Source: Rhizohabitans arisaemae (lineage in GTDB: Bacteria > Actinomycetota > Actinomycetes > Streptosporangiales > Streptosporangiaceae). Taken from it: DNA of 64,000 bases. This document shows positions 8,684 to 20,197 of the stretch, in pieces. The stretch covers positions 1,364,001 to 1,428,000 of the forward strand of contig NZ_BLRH01000034.1 of NCBI RefSeq assembly GCF_025996515.1, read 5' to 3'. Both the position numbers and the translations under genes were made by a program. The stretch's first letter is position 1. Every line of letters starts with the position of its first letter. The notes below the pieces were generated by a model. The model had not been told where the DNA came from, made no database searches, and saw only the letters and a list, made by a program, of their open reading frames with translations.

Positions 8684-8713
8684 TTGAATGTGTCGGTGAT
8701 GTCCAGGTATGAG
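8684..8713 (+). promoter_or_regulatory. Probable sigma-70-type promoter of second LCP gene
   Basis: TTGAAT (8684-8689) and TATGAG (8708-8713) are separated by 18 bases and lie 119 bases before the start codon at 8833. The match to TTGACA/TATAAT is fair. It suggests that the second LCP gene has its own promoter. Confidence 0.4.
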
Positions 8714-8832
8714 GCATAGAATCCTGGAAAATCGTGCCACCTGCACCGGCGTTGTCCTGGGACAAGCCGACCGAACCGTCACCCGTGGTGGCCAGGGGAC
8801 CCGTCACCACCAGGCAAGAAGATGGAGTCAGG

Positions 8833-10320
8833 ATGAACCTCAGGCGCGCTGGGGGGAGGCCCGCCGGCAACGCGGTCGTCCGGCAGGGTTCGGTGAGGCC
8901 GCTCGGCGCCGCCGCGATCATCGGCTGGACCGCCCTGTCCGCGGTGGTGCCGGGGGCCGCCCACATCCGGGCCGGACACCGGCGGACGGGGATCGCGCTC
9001 ATCTGCGTCTACGCCTTCCTTCTGCTCGCCGCCGGCGGCACGATCGTCATCGGCGGCCTCGACCTGGCGGGGTTCGCGCTCCGGGACAGCACCCTGGTCG
9101 CGATCACGGCCGGGGCGGTGACCGCCGCGCTGCTCTGGTTCGGCCTGATCCTCTGGTCCTACATCGTGCTCGACCCCGACCGGCTGAGCAGCGTCGCCCA
9201 GATCTTCTCCGGGATCGCGGTCGGCATCCTGTGCGTCACGGTGATGACCCCGTTCGCGGTCTCCGCCCGAACCGTGCTGGCCGCCAGGGACAGCCTCAAC
9301 ACCGTCTTCAAGCCGGCGGCCCCCAACGTCGCCCCCATCCAGGAGAAGGATCCCTGGGAAGGTAAGGAGCGGATCAACTTCCTGCTGGTCGGCGGGGACG
9401 CGCACAAGAGCCGGGAGGGGGTGCGGACCGACAGCATGACCCTGGCGAGCGTGCACATCAAGTCCGGCAACACGGTCCTGTTCAGCCTCCCGCGCAACCT
9501 GCAGTACGTGCGCTTCCCCGACTACAGCCCGCTGCAGGCCCGGTTCCCCAACGGATTCCAGGGGGACGTGGGCTCCCAGGGCCTGCTCAACGAGGTCTGG
9601 GAGTACGCCGACAACCATCCCGAGATCATGGGCGGTCCGAACAAAGGCGCCGACGCGCTCAAGGCGGCGATCCACCAGACCCTGGGCCTGAAGGTCGACT
9701 ACTACGCCCTGGTGGACATGTACGGTTTCGCGGAGATGGTCGACGCGATCGGCGGGATCGTGGTCAAGGTGGAACGGGACGTCCGCTACGGCGGGGACTA
9801 CGGCACCGCGGGCACCATCCGGGCGGGCACCCGCCGGCTCTCCGGCGAGGAGGCCCTCTGGTACGGGCGTTCCCGCGTCGGCAGCGACGACTTCAGCCGG
9901 ATGGGCCGCCAGCGCTGCCTGCTCGGCGCCCTCGCCAAGCAGGCCGACCCCGTCACGGTCCTGCGCCGGTTCGACCGGATCGCCGCCGCGGCCAAGCGGC
10001 TGTTCCGCACCGACATCCCCCGGCCGCTCCTGGAGCACATCGTCCCCGTGGCCCAGCGGGTGACGAAGGGGCGGATCAGCAGCCTCCAGTTCGTGCCCCC
10101 GCTGATCTACACCGGGAACCCGGACTGGGCGAAGATCCGCGCCGAGACCAACCGGGCGCTCCGCGAGTCGCTGGCGCCCCCGTCGAACCCGGTGGCGGTC
10201 GGCACCCCCAAGCCCGGTTCGACGGCGACCACCCGCCCCGGCCGGCCGAACGCCGGGAAGACCCCGACCCCCACCCCGACCCGGGACAAGCAGGCCAAGA
10301 CCCTCGACGAACTCTGCTGA
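8833..10320 (+). CDS. LytR-CpsA-Psr (LCP) family protein, second copy
   Basis: This 495-residue paralogue of the preceding gene has the same plan: about four N-terminal membrane segments (GAAAIIGWTALSAVVPGAAH first), a short extracytoplasmic linker and an LCP domain (INFLLVGGDAHKSREG, RTDSMTLASVH, LFSLPRNLQ, YGRSRVGSDDFSRMGRQRC). The C-terminus is a Pro/Thr-rich tail of about 45 residues ending in one Cys. Both proteins share the GRQRCLLG-type segment and the spacing of motifs, so they arose by duplication. The ATG at 8833 follows a GGAG motif. The two probably act on different polymers or at different growth stages, which is inference. Confidence 0.88.
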   Translation: MNLRRAGGRPAGNAVVRQGSVRPLGAAAIIGWTALSAVVPGAAHIRAGHRRTGIALICVYAFLLLAAGGTIVIGGLDLAGFALRDSTLVAITAGAVTAALLWFGLILWSYIVLDPDRLSSVAQIFSGIAVGILCVTVMTPFAVSARTVLAARDSLNTVFKPAAPNVAPIQEKDPWEGKERINFLLVGGDAHKSREGVRTDSMTLASVHIKSGNTVLFSLPRNLQYVRFPDYSPLQARFPNGFQGDVGSQGLLNEVWEYADNHPEIMGGPNKGADALKAAIHQTLGLKVDYYALVDMYGFAEMVDAIGGIVVKVERDVRYGGDYGTAGTIRAGTRRLSGEEALWYGRSRVGSDDFSRMGRQRCLLGALAKQADPVTVLRRFDRIAAAAKRLFRTDIPRPLLEHIVPVAQRVTKGRISSLQFVPPLIYTGNPDWAKIRAETNRALRESLAPPSNPVAVGTPKPGSTATTRPGRPNAGKTPTPTPTRDKQAKTLDELC

Positions 10321-10337
10321 ACCCGGACATCCCCGTC

Positions 10338-10381
10338 GCGGCGGTTCGCCTCGCACCTCCTGGTGCGGCGCGGACCGCCGC
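10338..10381 (+). terminator. Compound hairpin terminator after LCP gene
   Basis: Outer arms GCGGCGGT (10338-10345) and ACCGCCGC (10374-10381) enclose an inner perfect stem CGCACC/GGTGCG with a TCCT loop. It begins 18 bases after the stop codon. Confidence 0.65.
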
Positions 10382-10564
10382 ACCGTTTTCCGGACCGCAC
10401 GGAGCACGTGGTGACGTGATCGAAAAGCCGTACATTGTCGTCTAGGAAAGTAGCTGTTCCGGCAGAGACGGGGAGTTTGTGTTGGTACGGGCTACGCCGG
10501 CGATCCGGCGAGGAGCCGCCTGAGGCCGTACCCGCCCCGGTTTCGGACGACCTGGAGGACCTCC

Positions 10565-11908
10565 ATGCCCGACCTCTCCGCATTCCCCGGCGACTTCGTC
10601 TGGGGTGTGGCCACCTCCGCCTACCAGATCGAGGGGTCGGTCGACGCCGACGGCAGGCTCCCCTCGATCTGGGACACCTTCTGCCACACCCCGGGACTCG
10701 TCGACGGCGGCGACACCGGGGACGTCGCGTGCGACTCCTACCGCCGGCTCCCGCAGGACCTGGCCCTCCTCGGCGAGCTCGGCGTCGGCGCCTACCGCTT
10801 CTCCGTCGCCTGGCCCCGGGTCGTGCCCGGCGGCGCCGGACCGGCCAACCAGGCCGGGCTGGACTACTACCGCAGGCTCGTCGACGGGCTGCTGGAGGCG
10901 GGGATCCGCCCCTTCCCCACGCTCTACCACTGGGATCTTCCGCAGGCCCTCCAGGATCGGGGCGGCTGGCCGGCCCGGGACACCGCGCTGCGGTTCGCCG
11001 ACTACGCCGGGATCGTCGCCGGCGCGCTGGGCGACCGGGTCACCGACTGGGGCACGCTCAACGAGCCGCTCTGCTCGGCGTGGCTCGGCCACCTGAACGG
11101 GATCATGGCGCCGGGCGTGGCCGACCCGACCCAGGCGATCCGGGCGTCCTACCACCTGCTGCTCGGACACGGGCTCGCCGCCCAGGCCGTACGGGCGGCG
11201 GCGCCGGTCCCGCCCTCGGTGGGCCTGGTGGTCAACCCCAGCCCGTGCGAACCGGCCTCAAACCGGCCGGAGGACGTAGCCGCGGCCCGGCACGCCGACG
11301 GGCACGCCAACCGGTGGTGGCTCGACCCGGTGTACGGGCGGGGCTTCCCCGCCGACATGCGGGAGCTGTACGGGGTTGACCTGCCGGAGCACCCGGGGGA
11401 CGCGGAGACGATCGCCGCGCCGCTGGACTTCCTCGGGGTGAACTACTACTGCCGCGCGGTGATCGCGGCGGATCCGGGCGAGGCGCTGGGTTTCCGGCAG
11501 GTGCCGGTGGACGGCGCGACGACCACCGCGATGGGCTGGGAGGTCCACCCGCGCGGCCTGGAGGACATCCTGGTGCGGATGACCGACGACTACGGCGCGG
11601 ACACCCTGTACATCATGGAGAACGGCTCGGCCTGGCCGGACGAACCGGGCGAGGACCTGATCGTGGACGACCCGGAGCGCACCGCGTTCCTCGACGACCA
11701 TCTCGGCGCCTGCGCGGCGGCGATCCGCCGGGGGGTGCCGCTCCGCGGTTACTTCGCCTGGAGCCTGATGGACAACTTCGAATGGGCGTACGGCTACCGG
11801 CACCGGTTCGGGCTCGCCTACGTCGACTACCCGACCCAGCGCCGCGTGCTCAAGCGCAGCGGCCGCCACTACGCCCGGCTCATCGCGGATCACCGGGGCG
11901 CGCTCTGA
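10565..11908 (+). CDS. Family 1 beta-glucosidase
   Basis: This 447-residue GH1 enzyme hydrolyses beta-glucosides by retention. The N-terminal signature [14 protein letters not shown] is complete, the acid/base glutamate lies in [10 protein letters not shown] and the nucleophile in [10 protein letters not shown]. Length and motif spacing are normal. There is no signal peptide, so it acts in the cytoplasm on imported disaccharides such as cellobiose. GGAGG precedes the ATG. No sugar transporter or LacI regulator is adjacent, so its induction cannot be read from context. Confidence 0.93.
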   Translation: MPDLSAFPGDFVWGVATSAYQIEGSVDADGRLPSIWDTFCHTPGLVDGGDTGDVACDSYRRLPQDLALLGELGVGAYRFSVAWPRVVPGGAGPANQAGLDYYRRLVDGLLEAGIRPFPTLYHWDLPQALQDRGGWPARDTALRFADYAGIVAGALGDRVTDWGTLNEPLCSAWLGHLNGIMAPGVADPTQAIRASYHLLLGHGLAAQAVRAAAPVPPSVGLVVNPSPCEPASNRPEDVAAARHADGHANRWWLDPVYGRGFPADMRELYGVDLPEHPGDAETIAAPLDFLGVNYYCRAVIAADPGEALGFRQVPVDGATTTAMGWEVHPRGLEDILVRMTDDYGADTLYIMENGSAWPDEPGEDLIVDDPERTAFLDDHLGACAAAIRRGVPLRGYFAWSLMDNFEWAYGYRHRFGLAYVDYPTQRRVLKRSGRHYARLIADHRGAL

Positions 11909-12118
11909 TCCCGTGACGGAACCACGCCCGGCTCCCCGGCGTGCCCCGGCCGCCACCGGTACGGCCTCCGCCGCGTCCCGCCGTACCGCGACCCCGCTCC
12001 CTCGTCTCGGAGTTCGGGTCCGGTACGGCGTGCGCCGCGTTCCCGCCGTACCCCGCCTGCCCTGTGATCGGGGGTTGCGGCGTGCGCCGCAGGCTTCCGG
12101 CGCCGAGCCGGGTGCGGC

Positions 12119-12880
12119 TCAGGCCCGGGCGGAGAGGAGGCCGCGGAGGCGGTGTTCGAGCGCGGCGCAGCTGCCGGCGGGGGTGGGCCACGGGAAACGG
12201 ATCAGGGTGGGCCGGGCGGACGGGGTGCGGGTGAGGTCGGCGCGGACCGTGGCCCCGTGCCGGTCGAGTTCCCAGAGCCAGACCTCCCCGGGCCCGGCGC
12301 CGGGGACTCCGGTGAGGCAGTTGGCGAGCTGGTCGCGGTGGGCGTCGTTGACGTGGGCGAGCATCCGCTCGGCGACGGCGGAGAAGGGGTCGGGGGCGGC
12401 GTCGAGGTAGTCCTCGGCGTCCAGGGCGCCGGTCTCGTACCCGGTGGCGTAGCCGACGGAGGCGACGTCGACCCTGGCCAGCAGGGGCGCGTCCGGGTCG
12501 AGGGGGTTCTCCACCGCGGCGAACAGGTCCTCGTCGGCGCTCCGGGCCGCCACCGTGATCGCGGCCTCCCTGATCTCGGTGACGTCGACGAGGGACGCCC
12601 AGCCCTGCACGGTGAGCATGCCCCGGGTGACCAGCGCCCCGCCGAGCTGCCGGGACGCGGTCAGGCCCACGGTGACCCCGGCGTCGGCCCCCGGCGAAAG
12701 GCGCAGGGCGGTGTGCAGGGTCTCGCCCGGCTTGACCAGCAGGACGGGCCGCCCGGAGTCGTCGACGGCGCCGCGGACGTCTCCTCCGGGGTACGGCGCA
12801 CCGGCCAGGGTGACGTGGACGGGGATCGAGTCGGCGGCGAGCGTGCGCACGCGCTCGGCCACGGCTGCGTGTGATTCCAA
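12119..12880 (-). CDS. DUF2470-type (HugZ/pyridoxamine-oxidase-like) protein
   Basis: This 253-residue protein has an N-terminal split-barrel-like part and a C-terminal segment (AERMLAHVNDAHRDQLANCL, about 170-195) resembling DUF2470. DUF2470 is found in HugZ-type heme-degrading and related flavin/heme proteins. The HugZ-like assignment is moderate. A TTG start at 12880 is chosen because GAGGAG lies seven bases upstream. It diverges from rpsD across an excellent iron box only 22 bases from its start, so it should be repressed when iron is plentiful. That fits a role in heme or iron use. Confidence 0.75.
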   Translation of the reverse strand: MESHAAVAERVRTLAADSIPVHVTLAGAPYPGGDVRGAVDDSGRPVLLVKPGETLHTALRLSPGADAGVTVGLTASRQLGGALVTRGMLTVQGWASLVDVTEIREAAITVAARSADEDLFAAVENPLDPDAPLLARVDVASVGYATGYETGALDAEDYLDAAPDPFSAVAERMLAHVNDAHRDQLANCLTGVPGAGPGEVWLWELDRHGATVRADLTRTPSARPTLIRFPWPTPAGSCAALEHRLRGLLSARA

Positions 12881-12902
12881 GACCGGCTCCTCACGGGGTG
12901 AT

Positions 12903-12921
12903 GTAGGTTAGGCTAGCCTAA
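12903..12921. promoter_or_regulatory. Iron box (IdeR/DmdR-type) in divergent promoter
   Basis: The 19 bases match the known consensus TTAGGTTAGGCTAACCTAA at 17 positions, and TTAGGCTAGCCTAA (12908-12921) is a perfect palindrome. A weaker half-site (TTACCTAA) follows at 12929-12936. The site sits between the DUF2470 gene and rpsD and could repress both under Fe(II). Confidence 0.8.
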
Positions 12922-12946
12922 CTAAGGATTACCTAATCATGACGAG

Positions 12947-13555
12947 GTGCACGTGCGCTACACCGGCCCCAAAGTCCGGCTCTCCCGCCGGGCGGGCATC
13001 CCGCTGACCCGCAAGGCCGTCCGCTACTTCGAGGAGCGGCCGTACCCGCCCGGGGAGCACGGACGCAAGACCAACCGGCGCTCCACCGGGGACTACGGGG
13101 TCCGGCTGATGGAGAAGCAGCGGCTCCGCTGGTATTACGACGTGTCCGAGAAGCAGTTCCGCAACACCTTCGACAAGGCCGGACGCTCCGGGGCGGCGTT
13201 CGTGGTCCGGCTGGAGTGCCGGCTCGCCTCCCTGGTCCTGCGGGCCGGATTCGCCGCCTCCATCTACGCCGCGCGGCAATACGTCAACCACGGGCACATC
13301 ACCGTGGACGGCAAGAAGGTCGACATCCCCAGCTACATCGTGAAGCCCGGCCAGACCATCGGCGTCCGCGAGCGCTCCCGCCGCATGCAGCCCTTCGTCG
13401 CCGCCGCCGAGAAGACCTACGCCGACGACCGCATCGCCCCCTACCTCGACGTCAACCACGCCGACCTGCGCTGCACCCTCGTCGCCCTCCCCGAGCGCGC
13501 CCAGATCCCCGTCCAGGTCGACGAGCAACTCGTCGTCGAGTTCTACTCCCGCTGA
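12947..13555 (+). CDS. rpsD: Ribosomal protein S4, cysteine-free form
   Basis: This 202-residue small-subunit protein has the S4 N-terminal region (RPYPPGEHGR) and the S4 RNA-binding domain (LRAGFAASIYAARQYVNHGH, then VDGKKVDIPSYIVKPGQ). The N-terminal zinc-binding cysteine cluster of one S4 class is absent, so this is the C-minus type, like the S4 of streptomycetes. It stands alone rather than with rpsK, rpoA and rplQ, and begins 26 bases after an iron box. Several GTG starts (12947, 12953) are possible. Whether a second rpsD exists elsewhere in the genome cannot be seen here. Confidence 0.93.
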   Translation: MHVRYTGPKVRLSRRAGIPLTRKAVRYFEERPYPPGEHGRKTNRRSTGDYGVRLMEKQRLRWYYDVSEKQFRNTFDKAGRSGAAFVVRLECRLASLVLRAGFAASIYAARQYVNHGHITVDGKKVDIPSYIVKPGQTIGVRERSRRMQPFVAAAEKTYADDRIAPYLDVNHADLRCTLVALPERAQIPVQVDEQLVVEFYSR

Positions 13556-13640
13556 CCCGCAGCGATCGCGCCCACCCGCCGAGCTCCCGGAGTTGCGAGT
13601 ACGACTGGACCCTAGGCGTTCAAGACGCTACATCCGCACT

Positions 13641-13671
13641 TCTCGCGCCGCGCCCCTTTTGCGGCGCGAGA
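13641..13671 (+). terminator. Terminator hairpin after rpsD
   Basis: TCTCGCGCCGC (13641-13651) pairs perfectly with GCGGCGCGAGA (13661-13671) around a loop containing TTTT. It lies 86 bases after the rpsD stop and is followed at once by a second large hairpin. Confidence 0.65.
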
Positions 13672-13676
13672 ATGCG

Positions 13677-13723
13677 CGCGGCGGTTGGTGCCGGATGTAC
13701 TTCGTCCGGCGCCGACCGCCGCG
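13677..13723. terminator. Second large hairpin after rpsD
   Basis: Two 19-base arms (13677-13695 and 13705-13723) pair at 17 positions, with G-T wobbles at the other two, around a 9-base loop. A stem this long may be a back-up or bidirectional terminator between rpsD and the convergent ROK gene, or a structured transcript. The wobble pairs show that RNA pairing is preserved on the plus strand. Confidence 0.5.
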
Positions 13724-13898
13724 ATCGATGTTGAAAACACCGCTCTTGTAAGCCTGACTTCACCCAACGGGGTACCGCACGTCCAAGGTTGTCACCGGGA
13801 CGGTTCATTCCCGCCCCCGCACCCAAGACCAGGCAAACCCAGGGGCGCCCACCCCGTAGGAACGATCCGGGGCCTCAAGACGAGCGACCGGACCCGGC

Positions 13899-15098
13899 CT
13901 ACCGGAGCGGCGCGGGTTCGGGGTTCCCGGCGAGCCAGGTGTCGACGGCCTCGGGGGTGAGGATCTCGTCGAGGACCATTGCGGCGCAGCCGGTGACGCC
14001 CGCCCCGGGGCCGAGCTTGCTCGGGGTGATGCGCAGATTGCGGGTGGCCAGCGCGGTGGAGCGCTGGTACACGACCTCACGGACCCCGGCCACCAGGTGC
14101 TCGAACACATCCGCCATGTCGCCACCGAGGACGACCACGGCCGGGTTGAGCAGGTTGACGGCGCTGGCGACCACCTCGCCGAGCCTGCGCCCGGCCCGGC
14201 GGACCAGGGCCATGGTCTCGGCGTCCCCCGCGCGGACGAGCGCCACCACGTCGGCGAGGGAGTCGACCGCGCGGCCCCGGGCCACGAGCTGCGCCAGCAG
14301 CGCCGTACCCGACACCAGCGCGTCGAGGCAGTCGACGTTGCCGCAGCGGCACAGGACGCCGTCGCCGTCGCGGACCGGGATGTGCCCGATCTCCCCGGCG
14401 GCGCCGAGCGCGCCGCGCTGAATCCGTCCCCCGCTGATCACTCCGGCCCCGACCCGGGTGGAGATCTTGACGAAGAGCATGTCGCCGACCTCGTCGTGGT
14501 AGACCGCCCGGTGCTCGCCGACGGCGATCACGTTGACGTCGTTGTCGACGAAGACGGGGACGCCGTACCGGCGGGCGATGAGCGGCGGGATCGCGACCCC
14601 GGTCCAGCTCGCCATGACCCGGACGCTCTGGATGCGCCCGTGGGCGAACTCGACGGTCGCGGGCACCCCGAGGCCGACTCCGCGGATCGGCGCGGCGGGG
14701 ATCTGCCCGAGCAGGTCGTCCCAGACGTCCATGAGGAGGGTGAGCACCGTGTCGGGCCCCTGCTCCACGTCGATCGTGAGTTCGGCGGCGGCGACGGGCT
14801 CTCCGGCGAGGTCGCAGACCGCGATCTGGGTACGGCTGGCGCCGAGCGACGCGGCGAGGACGACGCCGCCGGCGGCGTTGAAGCCGAGGCGTACGGGAGG
14901 GCGGCCTCCGGTGGACGGGCCGTCGGTGTGTTCGACGACGAACCCGTGGTCGAGCAGTTCGGAGACGCGCAGGCTCACCGCGGGGCGGGACAGGCCGGTG
15001 ACCCTCCCGATGTCGGCCCGGGTGACGGCTTCGCCGTTACGGATGAGGCGGAAGACCTCGCCGCTGGACGCCAGCACGGAGTGGGAACGGCGGACCAT
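13899..15098 (-). CDS. ROK-family transcriptional regulator
   Basis: This 399-residue regulator joins an N-terminal winged helix (VTRADIGRVTGLSRPAVSLR, residues 25-45) to a ROK sugar-kinase-like domain (GVGLGVPATVEF). The zinc motif CRCGNVDCLDAL corresponds to the CxCGxxGCxE signature of the family. Such proteins (Mlc, NagC and XylR types) usually bind sugars and repress catabolic genes. It diverges from the zwf-edd-glk-eda operon, so glucose or a derivative is the likely signal. The ATG at 15096-15098 (MVRRSHSVL) is favoured; upstream in-frame codons exist but lack a ribosome-binding site. Confidence 0.88.
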   Translation of the reverse strand: MVRRSHSVLASSGEVFRLIRNGEAVTRADIGRVTGLSRPAVSLRVSELLDHGFVVEHTDGPSTGGRPPVRLGFNAAGGVVLAASLGASRTQIAVCDLAGEPVAAAELTIDVEQGPDTVLTLLMDVWDDLLGQIPAAPIRGVGLGVPATVEFAHGRIQSVRVMASWTGVAIPPLIARRYGVPVFVDNDVNVIAVGEHRAVYHDEVGDMLFVKISTRVGAGVISGGRIQRGALGAAGEIGHIPVRDGDGVLCRCGNVDCLDALVSGTALLAQLVARGRAVDSLADVVALVRAGDAETMALVRRAGRRLGEVVASAVNLLNPAVVVLGGDMADVFEHLVAGVREVVYQRSTALATRNLRITPSKLGPGAGVTGCAAMVLDEILTPEAVDTWLAGNPEPAPLR

Positions 15099-15243
15099 CT
15101 GCACAGCTAACCACACCTGCTTACAACACGGAAACTGACCGAAGACCCGGCACTTTTTCATCTTGAATTACAAAACTAGGCTTGTGCAGGTTCAGAAGAC
15201 GTGAGTAACGTAAGAAACATCCCCTTCGTCCCAGGAGTCCCCC
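15099..15243. promoter_or_regulatory. Divergent ROK/zwf promoter region
   Basis: This 145-base region is AT-rich at 15148-15185 (CTTTTTCATCTTGAATTACA), as is typical of ROK operators. It must hold the promoters of both the regulator and the Entner-Doudoroff operon. I cannot name exact -35/-10 boxes with confidence. AGGAG precedes zwf. Confidence 0.4.
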
Positions 15244-16754
15244 ATGTCCCCGGCTGTACAACTAAGCCCGTCTTCGCATGCTCACGCGGCGGACCTGATC
15301 CTGTTCGGAGGTACCGGAGACCTGGCGATGCGCAAGCTGCTGCCCGCGCTGTACCGCTGTGACCTGGAAGGACGCCTCGCGCCCGAGACGAAGGTCATCG
15401 CGCTCTCCCGGGGCGGACTCGGCGACACCGACTACCGGGGCAAGGTCGACGCGGAGGTACGCGGCGCGGGGGCCGTACCTCCCGGCGACCCCGGCGCCTG
15501 GGATCGGTTCGTCCGGCGGCTCCACCACGTCTCCGTCGACGTCGCCGCCGGCGAACCGGACAACGGGTGGACCGCCCTCGGCGAACTCCTCACCTCCGGC
15601 CGGACCCGGATCTTCTACCTCGCCAGCCCGCCCATGACCTTCGGGCCGTTCTGCCGGGAGGCCAACCGCGCCGGGCTGATCACCGAGGACTCCCGCGTCG
15701 TGCTGGAGAAGCCCATCGGCCGGGACCTCGCGAGCGCCCGGGCCATCAACGACGAGGTCGGCGCCATCGTCGCCGAGAACCGGATCTTCCGGATCGATCA
15801 CTACCTCGGCAAGGAGACCGTCCAGAACCTGCTGGTCCTCCGGTTCGCCAACACCTTCCTGGAACCCGTCTGGAACTCCCGCTGGATCGACCACGTGCAG
15901 ATCACCGTGGCCGAGACCGTCGGCACCCCGGGACGGCGCGGCTACTACGACCACGCCGGCGCCCTCCGCGACATGGTCCAGAACCACCTCCTCCAGCTGC
16001 TCTGCCTGACCGCGATGGAGCCGCCCGCGCGCAACGACCGCGAAGCCGTACGGGACGAGAAGGTGAAGGTGCTGCGGGCGCTGCGTCCCCTCACCGGCGC
16101 CGACGCGCGGCGGCACACCGCGCGAGGCCAGTACGGCGCCGGGCGCGTCGGCGACCACGCCGTACCGGGCTATCTCGACGAGCCGTCCGGTACGCCGCCG
16201 ACCGAGCAGTCCGCCCGGGTGGAGACGTTCGCCGCCGTCGAGGCCGAGATCCTCAACTGGCGGTGGGCCGGGGTCCCGTTCTACCTGCGCTCGGGCAAGC
16301 GGCTGCGCAGCCGGCACTCCGAGATCGTCGTCCAGTTCAAGGACGTCCCCCATTCGATCTTCAGTACGGGCGGCGCCGGGCCCGGCTCGCAGGCCAACCG
16401 GCTGATCCTGCGGCTCCAGCCGAGCGAGGGCATCCACCTGCACCTGCAGGCCAAGGAACCCGGACCGGGGGAGGTCTCCCTCCGGCCGGTGCCGCTCAGC
16501 CTGAGTTTCGCCGAGACGTTCCAGACCCGGGTGCCCGACGCCTACGAGCGGCTCCTGCTCGACGTCCTGGACGGCAACCCGACGCTGTTCATGCGGCGGG
16601 ACGAGGTGGAGACCGCCTGGAGCTGGATCGACCCGATCATCTCCGCCTGGGCGGACGACGTGCCCGAGATCTACGCCGCCGGGAGCACCGGCCCCGGCGG
16701 CGCCCGCGACCTGCTCGCCCGCTCCGGGCGCGCCTGGCACGAGGACGGTTTGGC

Positions 16755-16758
<4 letters not shown>
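15244..16758 (+). CDS. zwf: Glucose-6-phosphate 1-dehydrogenase
   Basis: This 504-residue enzyme oxidises glucose-6-phosphate to 6-phosphogluconolactone with NAD(P)+. The nucleotide-binding motif [17 protein letters not shown] and the active-site motif RIDHYLGKE are intact, and the length is normal. It heads an operon in which the next product, Edd, uses the resulting 6-phosphogluconate. No lactonase gene is present in the operon, so lactone hydrolysis must come from elsewhere or occur spontaneously. The stop overlaps the edd start (ATGA). Confidence 0.96.
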
Positions 16759-18577
<1,819 letters not shown>

Positions 18578-18578
<1 letters not shown>

Positions 18579-19561
18579 TGACCGAGATTTCCGCCCCCTC
18601 CACGGAACACCCATGGCTCGTCGCCGACATCGGGGGCACCAACGCCCGGTTCGGGCTGGTGAGCAGCCCCGGTGAATCCCCCCACGACGTCGACGTCCTG
18701 GCGGGCGCCGAGCATGAGGATCTGACCGCGGCCGTCGCGGCCTACCTGAAAGGCCAGGGAGGCGTACGGCCGGGGGCGGCGTGCCTGGCGATGGCGGGTC
18801 CCGTCGACCGCGACCGGTACCGGCTCACCAACGCCGACTGGAGGGGGTCGGTCATCGACACCGCGAAGGCCTTGGACATCCCCCACATCGAACTGTTGAA
18901 CGACTTCGGCGCCCTGTCCATGGCGCTGCCGTGGCTCCGCCCCGAGGACGTGACGCTGCTCGGCGGGCCCGAGCCCGCCCCCGACCTGGTCAAAGCCGTC
19001 CTGGGACCCGGCACCGGACTCGGCGTGGCCGGTCTCGTCCCCGTGGGCGGCCGCTGGATCTCCATCCCCGGCGAAGGCGGGCACGTCGACGTCCCCGCCG
19101 CGGAGCGCCTGGAGATCGAGGTCGTCCGGGCGCTCCGGGCGGAGATGCCCGGCTACCTCATCGCCGAGCACCTGATCTCCGGACCCGGTCTCACCCGGCT
19201 CCGGTACGGCCTTGGGCTGGTCCAAGGCGTCCGGGTCGACCCGCTGCCCGCGGCCGAGATCGTGGCCCGGACGGACGACCCGCTCTGCGCCCAGACCGTC
19301 GAGGTGTTCTGCGGTCTGCTCGGCACCTTCACCGGGAACGTCGCCCTCACCTTCGGCGCCAAGGGCGGCGTCTACCTCGGCGGCGGCATCCTCCCCCGCA
19401 TCGTGGACCGGCTGCGCTCCAGCACCTTCCGGTCCCGCTTCGAAGCGACACCCAATCTGACCGACTATCTGAGCGAGATCGCCACCGTGCTCATCGTGTC
19501 CCCCACATCGGCGCTCACCGGTGCCGCGGCCTGGCTCGAACAGCGAATGAGGACCGCATGA
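18578..19561 (+). CDS. glk: Glucokinase, proteobacterial Glk type
   Basis: This 327-residue kinase phosphorylates glucose with ATP. It opens with [16 protein letters not shown] and has the catalytic LLNDFGA and PGTGLGVAG motifs of the Glk family (PF02685). It lacks the CxCGxxGC zinc motif of the ROK glucokinases usual in actinomycetes. Its place between edd and eda supplies glucose-6-phosphate to the pathway. It overlaps both neighbours by a few bases, so the four genes are expressed as one unit. Confidence 0.95.
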
Positions 19562-20163
19562 GCCTGCTCGACCTGGCACCCGTCATCCCCGTCGTCGTCA
19601 TCGAGGAGGTGACGGACGCCGTACCCCTGGCCAAGGCCCTGTCCGACGGCGGACTGCCGGTCATCGAGGTGACCCTGCGCACCGAGGCGGCCCTCCCGGC
19701 GATCGCGGCGATCCGGGCCGAGCTGCCCGACGTGATGATCGGGGCCGGGACGATCCGCAACCCCGCCGACGTCGCCACGGCCATGGCGGCGGGCGCCCGC
19801 TTCCTGGTGAGCCCCGGCAGCACCCACATCCTGCTCGACGCCATGAGCGCCAGCGGGCTGCCCTTCCTCCCCGGGGCGGCGACCGCCTCGGAGGCCATGG
19901 TGCTCGCCGAGCACGGCGTCACCGAACTCAAGTTCTTCCCCGCCGAAGCCGCCGGGGGAATCAAATATCTGAAATCCCTGGCCGGTCCCTTACCGGACAT
20001 CCGCTTCTGCCCCACCGGGGGGATCCGGCCCGAGACCGCGCCGGACTATCTCGCCCTGCCCAACGTCGGCTGTGTGGGCGGTACCTGGCTCACCCCTTCC
20101 ACCAGCGACTACGACCGTGTCACCGAACTGGCCCGGGAGGCCGCCGCGCTACGGGGACGCTGA
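19558..20163 (+). CDS. eda: KDPG aldolase
   Basis: This 201-residue class I aldolase splits 2-keto-3-deoxy-6-phosphogluconate into pyruvate and glyceraldehyde-3-phosphate. The Schiff-base lysine lies in TELKFFPAE, the catalytic glutamate in VIEVTLRT, and the phosphate-binding CPTGGI segment is present. It is the last gene of the Entner-Doudoroff operon and overlaps glk by 4 bases. A strong hairpin follows its stop. Confidence 0.95.
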   Translation: MSLLDLAPVIPVVVIEEVTDAVPLAKALSDGGLPVIEVTLRTEAALPAIAAIRAELPDVMIGAGTIRNPADVATAMAAGARFLVSPGSTHILLDAMSASGLPFLPGAATASEAMVLAEHGVTELKFFPAEAAGGIKYLKSLAGPLPDIRFCPTGGIRPETAPDYLALPNVGCVGGTWLTPSTSDYDRVTELAREAAALRGR

Positions 20164-20166
20164 AGG

Positions 20167-20197
20167 CGCCGGGGGAGGGCACCGCGCTCCCCCGGCG
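20167..20197 (+). terminator. Terminator of the Entner-Doudoroff operon
   Basis: CGCCGGGGGAG (20167-20177) pairs perfectly with CTCCCCCGGCG (20187-20197). It starts 4 bases after the eda stop. Confidence 0.8.
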
